Source: JAUPKT01 sp964427855
Lineage (GTDB): Bacteria; Desulfobacterota; Desulfomonilia; Desulfomonilales; Desulfomonilaceae
DNA length: 64,000 bases
Assembly: GCA_964427855.1 (NCBI GenBank)
Contig: CAYRVH010000001.1
Location: forward strand, 1-64,000
Direction: 5' to 3'
The translations under genes were made by a program, and so were the position numbers. The notes under the pieces were generated by a model, which saw only the letters and a list, made by a program, of their open reading frames with translations, had not been told where the DNA came from and ran no database searches. Within the stretch, counting starts at the first letter, position 1; each line of letters begins with the position of its first letter. Below are positions 51,818 through 59,610 of the stretch, one piece after another.

Positions 51818-54037
51818 TCAAGGCTGGATTCGATCCAGCACCTTGCGAAACCGCAAGTCGTTCCGGATGGACTCAAAAATAGGGTCAGAGGCCATATTTC
51901 GATAATTCGAGTACCCGAGATCGACTGCTCGGTTCAAACTTTGGATTGCCCGGTCCGACGAACCGGCCAACGCATACATACCGGCGAGGTTGTACCAACT
52001 CTTGGGGTTGCCTGGCTCTGCATCCACAGCCTTTTGCATCCATGGGATCGCGTCCCGGGGCCGCCCCATAACGGCTTGGACAAGCGCATAAGGACTGAAC
52101 AACGTCGTGCAGTCTTTGCACCGGTTCATGCCGTCCTGAAGCGTGCGCCACGCCTCATCCAGCAGTCCCTGTTGTAGGTAGATGGTCCCCAAATTGGCAT
52201 AGACTTCGGGCTGGTCGGTCCCTGCACCGAGTATCTGCTCGTACGTTTCTCGCGCTTTCTGAATGTGGCCGCTATTGTACAAGGCGACGGCAAGGGCAAA
52301 TTTCATGTCAGGATCGTTTTCCGCAAGCGCAACGGCTCTTTTGTAGGACTCGATGGCTGCTTCGAAATCCCCCTCTTCTAAGGCGAAACTTCCGAGCATT
52401 TTGTGCACTTCCGGGTTGTCAGCCATCAGGGGCGCCACTCTCATGAGAGCGGCTTTGGCTTCCTGCTTCTTTCCTGCCCACCGCAGGGTTTTGGCAAGAT
52501 TCAGGTCTCGCAACGCCATGAATTGTGAATCCATCCCGGCCATGGCTTTTGTGTAGAGCCCCTTCTTTTCTTCTCGCGACAAAACCCTTCCTGGGGCGAT
52601 GACGCCGCTAACTTCCATGGCGCTCATCAGCTCTTCTGCAAGCAGTTGATGGAGCTCTACGGTCGGATGGACATGGTCTAAGAAGCTCTCGTTTCCGGGG
52701 ATGCCCGATGGGTCCCCCGCGCCTTTCACGCGGCTGCACACGATATCGACAAAAGGAACCAGCGGTACGTGGTTTTGGGCTGCCGTCTCCCTGATGCGAT
52801 TCGTGATGGGCGTGATTACCCGCAGCGGACACACGTCCAGGTCGCGCGCCTTCACAAAATATGTCTCAGCTTCGTCAAATGCCTTCAGCCCATATTTTGC
52901 CTTGCCCATAAGGAAGTAGGTCTCCGCATAGAGTGGGTCTTGGTGGATCAATGCCTCAAGCTCAGCCGACGCTGCTTCAAATTCTCCTTTGTCTATTTTC
53001 TCTCGAGCCTGCGCTAAACTCTCGCCATAGGTCTTCTGCTGTGCAACAGTGAGTGTGGGATCGTGTTCCGATTTGAAGGGGGAAAAGTCCTTCAGATTGC
53101 AGGGCGGGTCCACGAGAATCACTGGGACGCCCTGCGCTTGGCACAGCTGGATCATGGCTCCCAGGTTGAAGGCGAAGTGGTGCACTACTCGGTCTGAAAA
53201 TTCTTCATCCCGGTGGTACAGCTCCAGACCTGCGCTCCTGTCCAGCAACGCCGATACCTCCGGTTGAAGCATCGTTTTGCCATTTTTTGCCTCTTTGGGT
53301 CCGTCCTGTTGTGGGGCAACACCGTCGGCAGGAGGGACGAAGGTTTTGATCCCTCGTTCCAACGCGCGATATACACGCAGACGTTCCAGCATGGCCTTGA
53401 TGCGCAACGTGGTGGAACCGGCGTCAATAATGTGTGAATAGGTCCGCCTTTCCAGAAATTCGTTGTGACCAGTATAAATGATCATGAGGTCAGGTTGATA
53501 TTGAAGAGTCTCTTTGATGAGGGGTACAATACGGTATGACGCATATGAGATCCCTCCGACATTGATCACTTCAAACTTCTTGTCTGAATGAGAAGCGGAC
53601 AGCAGTTCCTGAAGCCAGCGAGAAAAGCTCGTGCGTTGATCGAATGGATGACCATACGTCGTCGAGCCGCCGAAGCAAAAAATCCGCATCGTGCCAGGAG
53701 GCTTGACCACAGAGAAAGACGATTCGTTGAAGTATCGGAGTTTCTGTTTCGAGACCGTAGCGACGCCGTCTTTGACTTCAAACAGTGGGATAATTCCGGA
53801 AAAGCCCACGTAGGGGTCTTCGCCGATTTCTGGGGGAAACAGGCCAAGCGCCCTTAAAGAGAGCTCAGAGACGGTAAAGAAGGCAATGCAGACGAATACT
53901 CCAATTGTTGCGTCGCGCAAAACGTATTTGTAGCCTGTTTTTTTACCCTTTGGTTGGGGCGGGTTGTATTGGGCTTGCCTGACCGCGACGTAATCCTTTT
54001 TCGTATTTTTTTTATTCTTGTTCTTGTGGCGACCCAT
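51818..54037 (-). CDS. membrane-anchored SGNH-like protein with C-terminal TPR repeats
   Basis: About 739 residues. A Lys-rich cytoplasmic N-terminus (KNKNKKNTKKD) precedes one membrane helix (about residues 45-65). The extracytoplasmic SGNH-like domain has FCFGGSTTYGHPFD (block I), YTGHNEFLERR (block III-like) and SFLDHVHPTVE (block V DxxH). A short TPR-like pair is inserted near 330-400 (YAETYFLMGKAKYGLKAFDEAE), and three to five TPRs fill about 490-735. Such proteins are often found with surface polysaccharide or O-acylation genes. ATG at 54037 preferred; GTG at 54046 touches the trpD relic's stop. Related in layout to 45656-47500. Confidence 0.8.
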   Translation of the reverse strand: MGRHKNKNKKNTKKDYVAVRQAQYNPPQPKGKKTGYKYVLRDATIGVFVCIAFFTVSELSLRALGLFPPEIGEDPYVGFSGIIPLFEVKDGVATVSKQKLRYFNESSFSVVKPPGTMRIFCFGGSTTYGHPFDQRTSFSRWLQELLSASHSDKKFEVINVGGISYASYRIVPLIKETLQYQPDLMIIYTGHNEFLERRTYSHIIDAGSTTLRIKAMLERLRVYRALERGIKTFVPPADGVAPQQDGPKEAKNGKTMLQPEVSALLDRSAGLELYHRDEEFSDRVVHHFAFNLGAMIQLCQAQGVPVILVDPPCNLKDFSPFKSEHDPTLTVAQQKTYGESLAQAREKIDKGEFEAASAELEALIHQDPLYAETYFLMGKAKYGLKAFDEAETYFVKARDLDVCPLRVITPITNRIRETAAQNHVPLVPFVDIVCSRVKGAGDPSGIPGNESFLDHVHPTVELHQLLAEELMSAMEVSGVIAPGRVLSREEKKGLYTKAMAGMDSQFMALRDLNLAKTLRWAGKKQEAKAALMRVAPLMADNPEVHKMLGSFALEEGDFEAAIESYKRAVALAENDPDMKFALAVALYNSGHIQKARETYEQILGAGTDQPEVYANLGTIYLQQGLLDEAWRTLQDGMNRCKDCTTLFSPYALVQAVMGRPRDAIPWMQKAVDAEPGNPKSWYNLAGMYALAGSSDRAIQSLNRAVDLGYSNYRNMASDPIFESIRNDLRFRKVLDRIQP

Positions 54038-54045
54038 GTCGGGCA

Positions 54046-54544
54046 CTATAGCCCGAGCGTGGATATATTTCCAGAGAGGGGGTGCCGCCCGTTTTGCGTC
54101 GTTATTTCAATAATGCCCCGTGCTGCTTGTGGAGGTGTGAGATCCAACGGTATGCCTAAGGCATCCATCAAGTCCGCGCTGGCGCATTTCCTGGACACCG
54201 ATCGATTACCGTGCTTCGCGACCTTGACGCCTGCCCCTGCGACCACAAACGCTGCGGTAGTCGAAATGTTGAAGGAGTTTGCACAGTCGCCACCCTTTCC
54301 ACAGGCCGCCACAAGAGGTTTGTCGGCATTCCATTCATGGGGGATCGCGACGCGTTTCGACCCCATAAGTTCCCCTGCCTCAGTAATTTCATCGATGCTT
54401 TGGCCCTTCATTCTCAATCATACCAAGAATGCTGCCATTTGTGCTTGCGCAGCCCTGCTTGATTATCTCTTCTATGTCCTCCATCATTTCTTTTTCAGAG
54501 AGACTCTCGCCAGAAACACTTTTTTCTATAGCTTCTCGAACCAT
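54046..54544 (-). pseudogene. trpD: trpD (anthranilate phosphoribosyltransferase) relic, frameshifted and truncated
   Basis: From the ATG at 54544 (AAAGGAAGAG upstream) the frame reads like a TrpD N-terminus: MVREAIEKSVSGESLSEKE, then EDIEEIIKQG. Near 54418 one extra base shifts the frame, after which RMKGQSIDEI, NSFNISTTAAF and GVKVAKHGNRSVS, all TrpD landmarks, follow in the next frame. The phosphoribosyl-pyrophosphate loop (normally GTGGDG) reads CGKGGDCA. After ARGIIE near 54110 homology stops, so about 60 percent of the protein is missing. The remaining sequence runs straight into the SGNH/TPR gene. No other trp genes are in the window. A functional copy must exist elsewhere if the cell makes tryptophan. 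Confidence 0.85.
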
Positions 54545-54578
54545 GACTCTTCCTTTCCAGTTTCAGGTGATGCGTTGC

Positions 54579-54627
54579 AAAAAATAAAAGCCGTGGATCT
54601 GCAGCTATCGGGATTCACGGCTTTATT
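54579..54627 (-). terminator. intrinsic terminator after tyrA
   Basis: On the minus strand GCCGTGAATC and GATCCACGGC pair (one mismatch) around a GCTGCAGATC-side loop and are followed by TTTTATTTTTTG. It lies about 75 bases past the tyrA stop and just before the trpD relic. Confidence 0.8.
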
Positions 54628-54700
54628 ATCCTGGGGTTGTGTCTTGTGGAGCACGTTACTCAGGGCCAGCGCGCCGAGAATTACGTCTTCATTTCCACCA

Positions 54701-55564
54701 CTAGCCGCAAAGAGGAAAAAGTTCATTAGTACTCACATTACAAGACTGAGCGGCGTCATCCATAGCCTTGATCAGGACGTCTCTATCCCTCGCTGTGATG
54801 GAATCGACGAGAGCATTGAGGGAGGCTTGAAAGACCCTTAATGTTTCGTACGAATGGGGATTTTCGAGGGCTATGTCGGCGTATAGCTCAGGAGGTTGCA
54901 GGGCCTGATGGCGCAACATAGTCATGAGTTGATGAAACCATTCTCCCATGATGTCACCGTGGGACGTCTCGTGGTATCCGAGTTTGGCTACCGTTTGGCC
55001 GAGTGCGGCAAGCATGACATGCCGCAAGGTTTGACAGCACGCCATGAGTCTGTCGTGTTGTTCCGGGTCAATCTCCACAAGCCTGGCTCCAAGGTTTTCG
55101 AGAAATTTCCTTAAGGGGCCCAACCACTTTTTTGTTCTCGCGGGACAGAGGAATAATATTTGATCTGAAATAGATTCCACCGATGGACCGAACAGGGGGT
55201 GGGCGCCGACAACCTCCGAGGGAGAATACTTTACCATAAAATGGAGAGGCTTCTGTTTTACAGAGCATATATCCATCAGAAGCGCGTCGGGTCGCAAAAA
55301 ACGTCCGATCGTTTCCATGATACCCTCGATGGCGGAAGTAGGCGCGGCTAATACAACCACATCCCAAGACGCCACAGCCTCTTGAGGCGGCGGAAACTCT
55401 CCCAGATCAGATATGATGGGCTTGAGTCCGGCTCGGCGAAACAAGGCGTCAAACCAACGACCCATTCGACCCTTCCCTCCGATAATGCACAGCGCGCTGC
55501 GTGAAAAATCAGGTTCCTCCATAGGCTGCAGTTCAGCTCCTCGCTGCTCGGCCGGCGATCTCAC
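54701..55564 (-). CDS. tyrA: prephenate/arogenate dehydrogenase
   Basis: A 287-residue NAD(P)-dependent prephenate dehydrogenase leading to tyrosine. The Rossmann loop reads CIIGGKGRMGRWF. The catalytic region has SVKQKPLHFM and VGAHPLFGPSV, with His conserved as in TyrA. DRLMACCQTLRHVMLAAL is the helical domain. It lacks a fused chorismate mutase, which resides in PheA here. The GTG at 55564 overlaps the pheA stop as GTGA; an ATG at 55522 is an in-frame alternative. Last gene of the aromatic unit, followed by an intrinsic terminator. Confidence 0.92.
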   Translation of the reverse strand: MRSPAEQRGAELQPMEEPDFSRSALCIIGGKGRMGRWFDALFRRAGLKPIISDLGEFPPPQEAVASWDVVVLAAPTSAIEGIMETIGRFLRPDALLMDICSVKQKPLHFMVKYSPSEVVGAHPLFGPSVESISDQILFLCPARTKKWLGPLRKFLENLGARLVEIDPEQHDRLMACCQTLRHVMLAALGQTVAKLGYHETSHGDIMGEWFHQLMTMLRHQALQPPELYADIALENPHSYETLRVFQASLNALVDSITARDRDVLIKAMDDAAQSCNVSTNELFPLCG

Positions 55565-56637
55565 GAATTCCCTCCGTCGGTTGGATAGGACCCAAGTATT
55601 TTGAGAAATGTGACTTCTGCACGAAGCCCTTCTATTGCGTCCCTCATCTCGGGCTTTTCTTTGTGTCCTTCTACGTCAAGGAAAAAATAATACTCCCAGT
55701 TCCTATTCCTGGTGGGCCGTGATTCAATTTTGGTAAGGTTCAATGACCGTTTCGCAAAATGCCCAAGGGCGCGGTAGAGAGAGCCAGGGGTATGCGTCGT
55801 AGCAAATATCAAGGAAGTCTTGTCAGACCCGGTCGGCGCGCTCTCTCGTTTTCCAATGAGCAGAAATCGAGTGGCATTAGAAGGATTATCCTGAATATCC
55901 TCAGCCAGGATTGACAGGCCGAAGTGCGCGGCCGCTTGTTCGTGGGCAATAGCGGCCGCATGCGGGATGGCAACAATTCGTCGAGCTGCTTCAGCCGTAC
56001 TGGATTCGGGAATCAAAGAAGCTGTGGGCAGATTCATGCGCAGCCATTTCCGGCACTGCCCCAATGCCTGCGGATGTGAATGAACAGTAGCGACAGCCGA
56101 AAGATCGCGTTCCTTGGACAACAGGCAATGTCGGACGCGCGCGTAGACTTCTCCGAATATGGTCAGATTCGCATCCACAAATTGGTCCAGCGTTTCTGCC
56201 ACCATGCCATCCAACGAATTTTCCACCGGCGTGATCCCCACGTCTGCTTCATCACTATCTACGGCATGGAAAATGTCTTCGATGGTGCTTTGCGGGGCAT
56301 ACAATGTTGACCTTCCGAATCGTTTCAAAGCAGCTAAATGGCTAAAGGTCCCCTCGGGCCCGAGGAACGCGACACGCAAAGGACGCCTCGCGTTGCGACA
56401 GGCCGAAATAATCTCGGAAAAGACGCTAATTACGGCGGACTGCGAGAGCGGCCCAGGGTTGTGCGAAGCAAGTTTTTTCAGAATGGCGATCTCTCGCTCA
56501 GGGGAGAAATTGGTTGTGTGTTCGTTTGTTCGCAACTCAGCGATAGCACGCGCGTGCAGCGCTCGTTCGTTTATAAGTCGCAATAATTCCTTGTCAATCT
56601 GATCTATCTGTTTTCTTATCGTGTCAATAGAGGCCAT
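55561..56637 (-). CDS. pheA: bifunctional chorismate mutase/prephenate dehydratase (P-protein)
   Basis: A 358-residue P-protein of the phenylalanine branch. Residues about 1-85 are an AroQ-type chorismate mutase helix bundle (RKQIDQIDKELLRLINERALHA, SPEREIAILKKL). Residues about 88-265 are prephenate dehydratase (VAFLGPEGTFSHLAA, ITPVENSLDGMV, NATRFLLIG). The C-terminal ACT domain has GSLYRAL and IESRPTRNRNWEYYFFLD; the ESRP motif is the phenylalanine-binding site, so feedback inhibition is expected. It starts 241 bases after aroF, across a repeat, so it could be read from the aroF promoter or its own. Confidence 0.96.
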   Translation of the reverse strand: MASIDTIRKQIDQIDKELLRLINERALHARAIAELRTNEHTTNFSPEREIAILKKLASHNPGPLSQSAVISVFSEIISACRNARRPLRVAFLGPEGTFSHLAALKRFGRSTLYAPQSTIEDIFHAVDSDEADVGITPVENSLDGMVAETLDQFVDANLTIFGEVYARVRHCLLSKERDLSAVATVHSHPQALGQCRKWLRMNLPTASLIPESSTAEAARRIVAIPHAAAIAHEQAAAHFGLSILAEDIQDNPSNATRFLLIGKRESAPTGSDKTSLIFATTHTPGSLYRALGHFAKRSLNLTKIESRPTRNRNWEYYFFLDVEGHKEKPEMRDAIEGLRAEVTFLKILGSYPTDGGNS

Positions 56638-56732
56638 GTGGTGCTGCGTTTACCTATTCTGTCACTTATCACAAGCGGTTTAGCGTGGTCCTGCTGTAAC
56701 CTGTCTCAAAAGAAGGCGCGCAATGGGCATCC

Positions 56733-56850
56733 ATCAGATTGCCATTCCCTTGAAAATAAGAATCCAGCTAACCCGCTATGGATCCCCACTTTCTTGAGGA
56801 TGACATAGCGGCGACACGCGCCCAATGCGTGATTAGTTTGTAAATCTCTG
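56733..56850. repeat. dispersed repeat family B, copy 3, between aroF and pheA
   Basis: Shares CATTCCCTTGAAAAT, GGATCCCCACTTTC and TGAGGATGAC and a final CGCCCAAT-CGTGATTA with 17413-17510. It is inserted in the 241-base gap between aroF and pheA, which holds nothing else recognisable. Confidence 0.75.
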
Positions 56851-56878
56851 GACACCCAACTTTCTGGTTCCCATCAGT

Positions 56879-57772
56879 TCAGACGAGGAGCGCTTTTGTC
56901 TGAGACATGACGCTCACCTTTTTCATGAGCTGGGCAAAGTCTTCCGGAGACAAGGACTGTTGACCATCGCACAGCGCGGTTTCCGGCGAGCAATGGACTT
57001 CTACCATCAGACCGTCAGCCCCCACAGCGATAGCAGCCAGGGATAACGGCTCGACGTACCGCCGTATTCCCACCGCATGACTGGGATCTACAATCACGGG
57101 CAAATGGGTTTTTTCTTTCAAAACGCACACGGCGCTGAGGTCGAGTGTGTTTCTCGTGGCGGTTTCAAACGTGCGTATGCCCCTTTCGCAGAGGATGACC
57201 TGGGAGTTGCCCCCAGCCAGGATGTACTCCGCTGAATAGAGAAACTCGTCTATGGTCGTCATCAACCCTCTCTTCAAAAGGACTGGTTTTGGACTTTTGC
57301 CCACTCGCTTGAGCAACGTAAAATTTTGGACATTTCTTGCCCCGATCTGCAGGATGTCTGCACATTCTTCAACTCCGCCGACCTGGGTTGTATCCATCAC
57401 CTCCGTGACGACAGGCATGGCGGTCAATTCTTTCGCAAGGCTCAAGAGCTTCAGTCCTTCCTCCCCCAATCCTTGGAAGCTGTAGGGGCTGGTCCTGGGC
57501 TTAAACGCACCGCCTCGCAAGACGCTTGCGCCGGCTTCTTTGACTGCCAACGCGGTGTGAACGAGCTGCTGAAGCGATTCAACGGAACAAGGCCCCGCTA
57601 TGACGGTGAAAGTCCCGCCGCCTATGATGGCGTCCCCGACCCGAATCACCGTGTCGTACCGCTGATATTCACGACTGACAAATCCTTGACGAGGAGGGGC
57701 GGATGCGCGATCGCGCACCGTAATCGGTACCGGATGATCACCTTCTGTCTTTGAGATGGTCGGTTCCCTCAT
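56879..57772 (-). CDS. aroF: 3-deoxy-7-phosphoheptulonate (DAHP) synthase, type I-beta
   Basis: First enzyme of the shikimate pathway, condensing phosphoenolpyruvate and erythrose 4-phosphate. A 297-residue TIM barrel of the Ib (AroF/KDO8PS-like) class: IAGPCSVES, GGAFKPRTSPYSFQG, KRGLMTTIDEF and VDPSHAVGIR are diagnostic. The ATG at 57772 has AAGGGAG eight bases upstream; the longer frame to 57856 runs into the leader hairpins and is rejected. The N-terminal regulatory ACT or ferredoxin-like domain seen in some Ib enzymes is absent, leaving control mainly to the attenuator upstream. It opens the second aromatic unit. Confidence 0.95.
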   Translation of the reverse strand: MREPTISKTEGDHPVPITVRDRASAPPRQGFVSREYQRYDTVIRVGDAIIGGGTFTVIAGPCSVESLQQLVHTALAVKEAGASVLRGGAFKPRTSPYSFQGLGEEGLKLLSLAKELTAMPVVTEVMDTTQVGGVEECADILQIGARNVQNFTLLKRVGKSPKPVLLKRGLMTTIDEFLYSAEYILAGGNSQVILCERGIRTFETATRNTLDLSAVCVLKEKTHLPVIVDPSHAVGIRRYVEPLSLAAIAVGADGLMVEVHCSPETALCDGQQSLSPEDFAQLMKKVSVMSQTKALLV

Positions 57773-57796
57773 TGGAGATGCTCCCTTTACACAAAA

Positions 57797-57828
57797 TGGG
57801 CCTTGGGTTGCGTCGCGCCCAAGGCCCA
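57797..57828 (-). promoter_or_regulatory. GC-rich hairpin between attenuator and aroF SD
   Basis: TGGGCCTTGGG (57797-57807) and CCCAAGGCCCA (57818-57828) form a perfect 11-bp stem with a ten-base loop. It is ten bases upstream of the aroF SD and has no T-run on the minus strand, so it is not a simple terminator. It may stabilise the processed mRNA or insulate the SD. Confidence 0.6.
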
Positions 57829-57833
57829 GAAAC

Positions 57834-57874
57834 AAAAAAGGCCACGGGCGCTTCACCGATCGCCCATGGCCTTT
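57834..57874 (-). terminator. aroF leader attenuator (intrinsic terminator)
   Basis: On the minus strand GGCCATGGGCG (57871-57861) and CGCCCGTGGCC (57850-57840) form an 11-bp stem with one G-T pair and a ten-base loop, followed at once by six Ts (57839-57834). It lies between the leader ORF stop and aroF. The competing arm GCCCATGACC (57923-57914), inside the last codons of the leader ORF, can pair with GGCCATGGGC, nine of ten positions, to prevent the terminator forming. Confidence 0.88.
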
Positions 57875-57901
57875 GTACTTACTTCACGTATTTCTTACGC
57901 T

Positions 57902-57988
57902 TTACAACCCTCCGGTCATGGGCTGGCCGCCGAACGAATAGATCCTTCGAAAGTAATAATATGACTTGTGTATGACGCTGCGTTTCAT
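57902..57988 (-). CDS. aroF leader peptide (Tyr/Phe attenuator)
   Basis: A 28-codon ORF, ATG at 57988 and TAA at 57902, between promoter and attenuator. It starts MKRSVIHKS, then Tyr-Tyr-Tyr-Phe at codons 10-13, Tyr at 17 and Phe at 19 (six Tyr/Phe among ten codons), and ends GGQPMTGGL. Codons 22-25 form the antiterminator arm. A ribosome stalled at codons 10-13 for lack of charged tRNA-Tyr or tRNA-Phe would leave that arm free and permit aroF transcription; a ribosome reaching the stop would mask it. The ATG has no good SD. An in-frame GTG at 58018 with a weak AAGAAG is an alternative start. No Trp codon is present. Confidence 0.82.
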   Translation of the reverse strand: MKRSVIHKSYYYFRRIYSFGGQPMTGGL

Positions 57989-58049
57989 TTTGGCGCTAAA
58001 GATTGTTTCTTGACCCACGACTTCTTTTCGTGCCCATCGTAGTGTGGAC

Positions 58050-58078
58050 TTTATACCGAATCGCTGGGGCCTTGTCAA
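58050..58078 (-). promoter_or_regulatory. aroF unit promoter
   Basis: On the minus strand TTGACA (58078-58073), 17 bases, TATAAA (58055-58050). This is a near-perfect sigma70-type promoter in the gap just after the aroQ stop. Predicted start near 58043, leaving about 55 bases before the leader ORF. Confidence 0.85.
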
Positions 58079-58090
58079 TCGCTTTTTCGG

Positions 58091-58549
58091 CTATGCCTTG
58101 CCATTTGCTTCCTCTTCCCTATCGCAGTAGTGTGCAAACCAGAGCAGAGCGAGGCAGTACGATCGCCAGCCAAAGCCTGCGATGACCCCACGACAGACAT
58201 CAGAGAGGAGCGAATGTCGCCGAAATTCCTCTCGACCGTGGGGATTCGTGAGGTGGACCTCGAGGACTGGTACGCCGCAGGCCGCTATCGCATCCCGTAT
58301 TGCGATACTCGTATGGGTGTATGCCCCTGCATTCAATATTACCCCTCGGGCTTTGGTTCCGGCGGTCTGAATTATAGAGACGAGCTCTCCTTCGATATTC
58401 GATTGAAAAAAGTCGATATCGAGCTCGAGGCCTTTGGCCATTTCCGCCAGATCCGCCTCGATCTCAGGCAGAGTTTTCGTCCCATACAGCGCCGGCTCAC
58501 GTGTGCCGAGCATGTTGAGGTTTGGTCCGTTGACGACAAATAACTTCAT
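58091..58549 (-). CDS. aroQ: type II 3-dehydroquinate dehydratase
   Basis: A 152-residue type II dehydroquinase (AroQ), third step of the shikimate pathway. NGPNLNMLGTREPALYG carries the catalytic Tyr; QSNIEGELV, NAGAYTHTSIAIRDAI and EVHLTNPHGREEFR are all present, with the active His and Arg. The ATG at 58549 overlaps the aroC stop as ATGA, with AGGA eight bases upstream; a longer frame inside aroC is spurious. It is the last gene of the first aromatic unit; the promoter of the second follows within 15 bases. Confidence 0.97.
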   Translation of the reverse strand: MKLFVVNGPNLNMLGTREPALYGTKTLPEIEADLAEMAKGLELDIDFFQSNIEGELVSIIQTAGTKARGVILNAGAYTHTSIAIRDAIAACGVPVLEVHLTNPHGREEFRRHSLLSDVCRGVIAGFGWRSYCLALLWFAHYCDREEEANGKA

Positions 58550-59610
58550 CGGGATATTCCTACGGTTGCCTTGTGGGCAAGCCATGCATCCACAAGGGTA
58601 ATGGCAGTCATGGCCTCGGCCACCGGCGCAATCCTCGGGCATAGACAAGGATCGTGCCGTCCTTTCACTGAGATGGCCGATGCACGGCCTCGGATGTCGA
58701 TGGTCTTCTGAGGCTGTGAAATGGAGGCCGTCGGTTTGACGGCCAGTCTCATGACGATGGGTTGACCTGTGGAGATCCCGCCGAGAATGCCCCCGCAATG
58801 ATTGGACAAGAAACCTGACTCTCCCATCTGGTCATTGTGTTCGGAACCTCTTTTCGTCGCAGAACCGAAGCCGTCGCCGAACTCGATGCCTTTGACGCCT
58901 CCTATGGAAAGCAGGGAGGCCGCCAGACTGGCATCGAGTTTCTCAAAAACGGGGTCCCCAAGTCCTGCGGGCACACCCGCAGCGATTACTTCTATCACGC
59001 CACCTATGGAATCTCCGTCGGCGGCAACTCTCTTGACCTCGGTTTCCATGGCCTGGGCGCACGCAGGGTCTGCGCAGCGAAGCGGGTGTTTCGCCGCGTA
59101 ATCGGCATGAATTTCGTTTACCTTCACGCTCCCGATTTGTATCGTGTACGCAGCGACGAGTGCTCCCAGATGTTCCTCAAGGATGCGTTTGGCGATGGCG
59201 CCGGCCGCTACTCTCCCCACGGTCTCCCTGCCGGAGGCGCGGCCTCCGCCCGGCTGCGGCGCTACCCCATATTTCTTGAAATAGGTGTAATCGGCATGTC
59301 CAGGGCGAAAAAGCTCGGCAATGTTGTTGTAATCCTCTGACCTTTGCCCTGTGTTTCGGACGATCATCGCGATGGGAGAGCCGAGAGTTTTTTCATTTAC
59401 AACCCCGGAGAGGATTTCCACAGTATCGTCTTCCACGCGTGGTGACACATATTTGCTTAATCCGGGCCTGCGTTTGTCCAATTCGTCCTGAACATGCGTT
59501 GCCGAGACATGGATGCCTGAAGGGACGCCGTCCACAATTACCCCAACCGCAGGGCCATGTGATTCACCGAAGGTCGCTACACGAAAGAGTCGGCCGTACA
59601 TGCTACCCAT
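58546..59610 (-). CDS. aroC: chorismate synthase
   Basis: A 354-residue chorismate synthase, last step to chorismate, FMN-dependent. Diagnostic blocks: GESHGPAVGVIVDGVPSG, RRPGLSKYVSPRVEDD, GHADYTYFKKYG, GGRASGRETVGRVAAGAIAK and the C-terminal HDPCLCPRIAPVAEAM. The ATG at 59610 overlaps the aroKB stop by eight bases; the ATG at 59601 (MYGRLFRV) fits the family start as well. Normal length. Confidence 0.97.
   Translation of the reverse strand: MGSMYGRLFRVATFGESHGPAVGVIVDGVPSGIHVSATHVQDELDKRRPGLSKYVSPRVEDDTVEILSGVVNEKTLGSPIAMIVRNTGQRSEDYNNIAELFRPGHADYTYFKKYGVAPQPGGGRASGRETVGRVAAGAIAKRILEEHLGALVAAYTIQIGSVKVNEIHADYAAKHPLRCADPACAQAMETEVKRVAADGDSIGGVIEVIAAGVPAGLGDPVFEKLDASLAASLLSIGGVKGIEFGDGFGSATKRGSEHNDQMGESGFLSNHCGGILGGISTGQPIVMRLAVKPTASISQPQKTIDIRGRASAISVKGRHDPCLCPRIAPVAEAMTAITLVDAWLAHKATVGISR

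Noticed and set aside
54560..54720. A Trp attenuator in front of the trpD relic
   Set aside because: There is a terminator, but no leader ORF with Trp codons was found; the hairpin is best explained as the end of the tyrA transcript.
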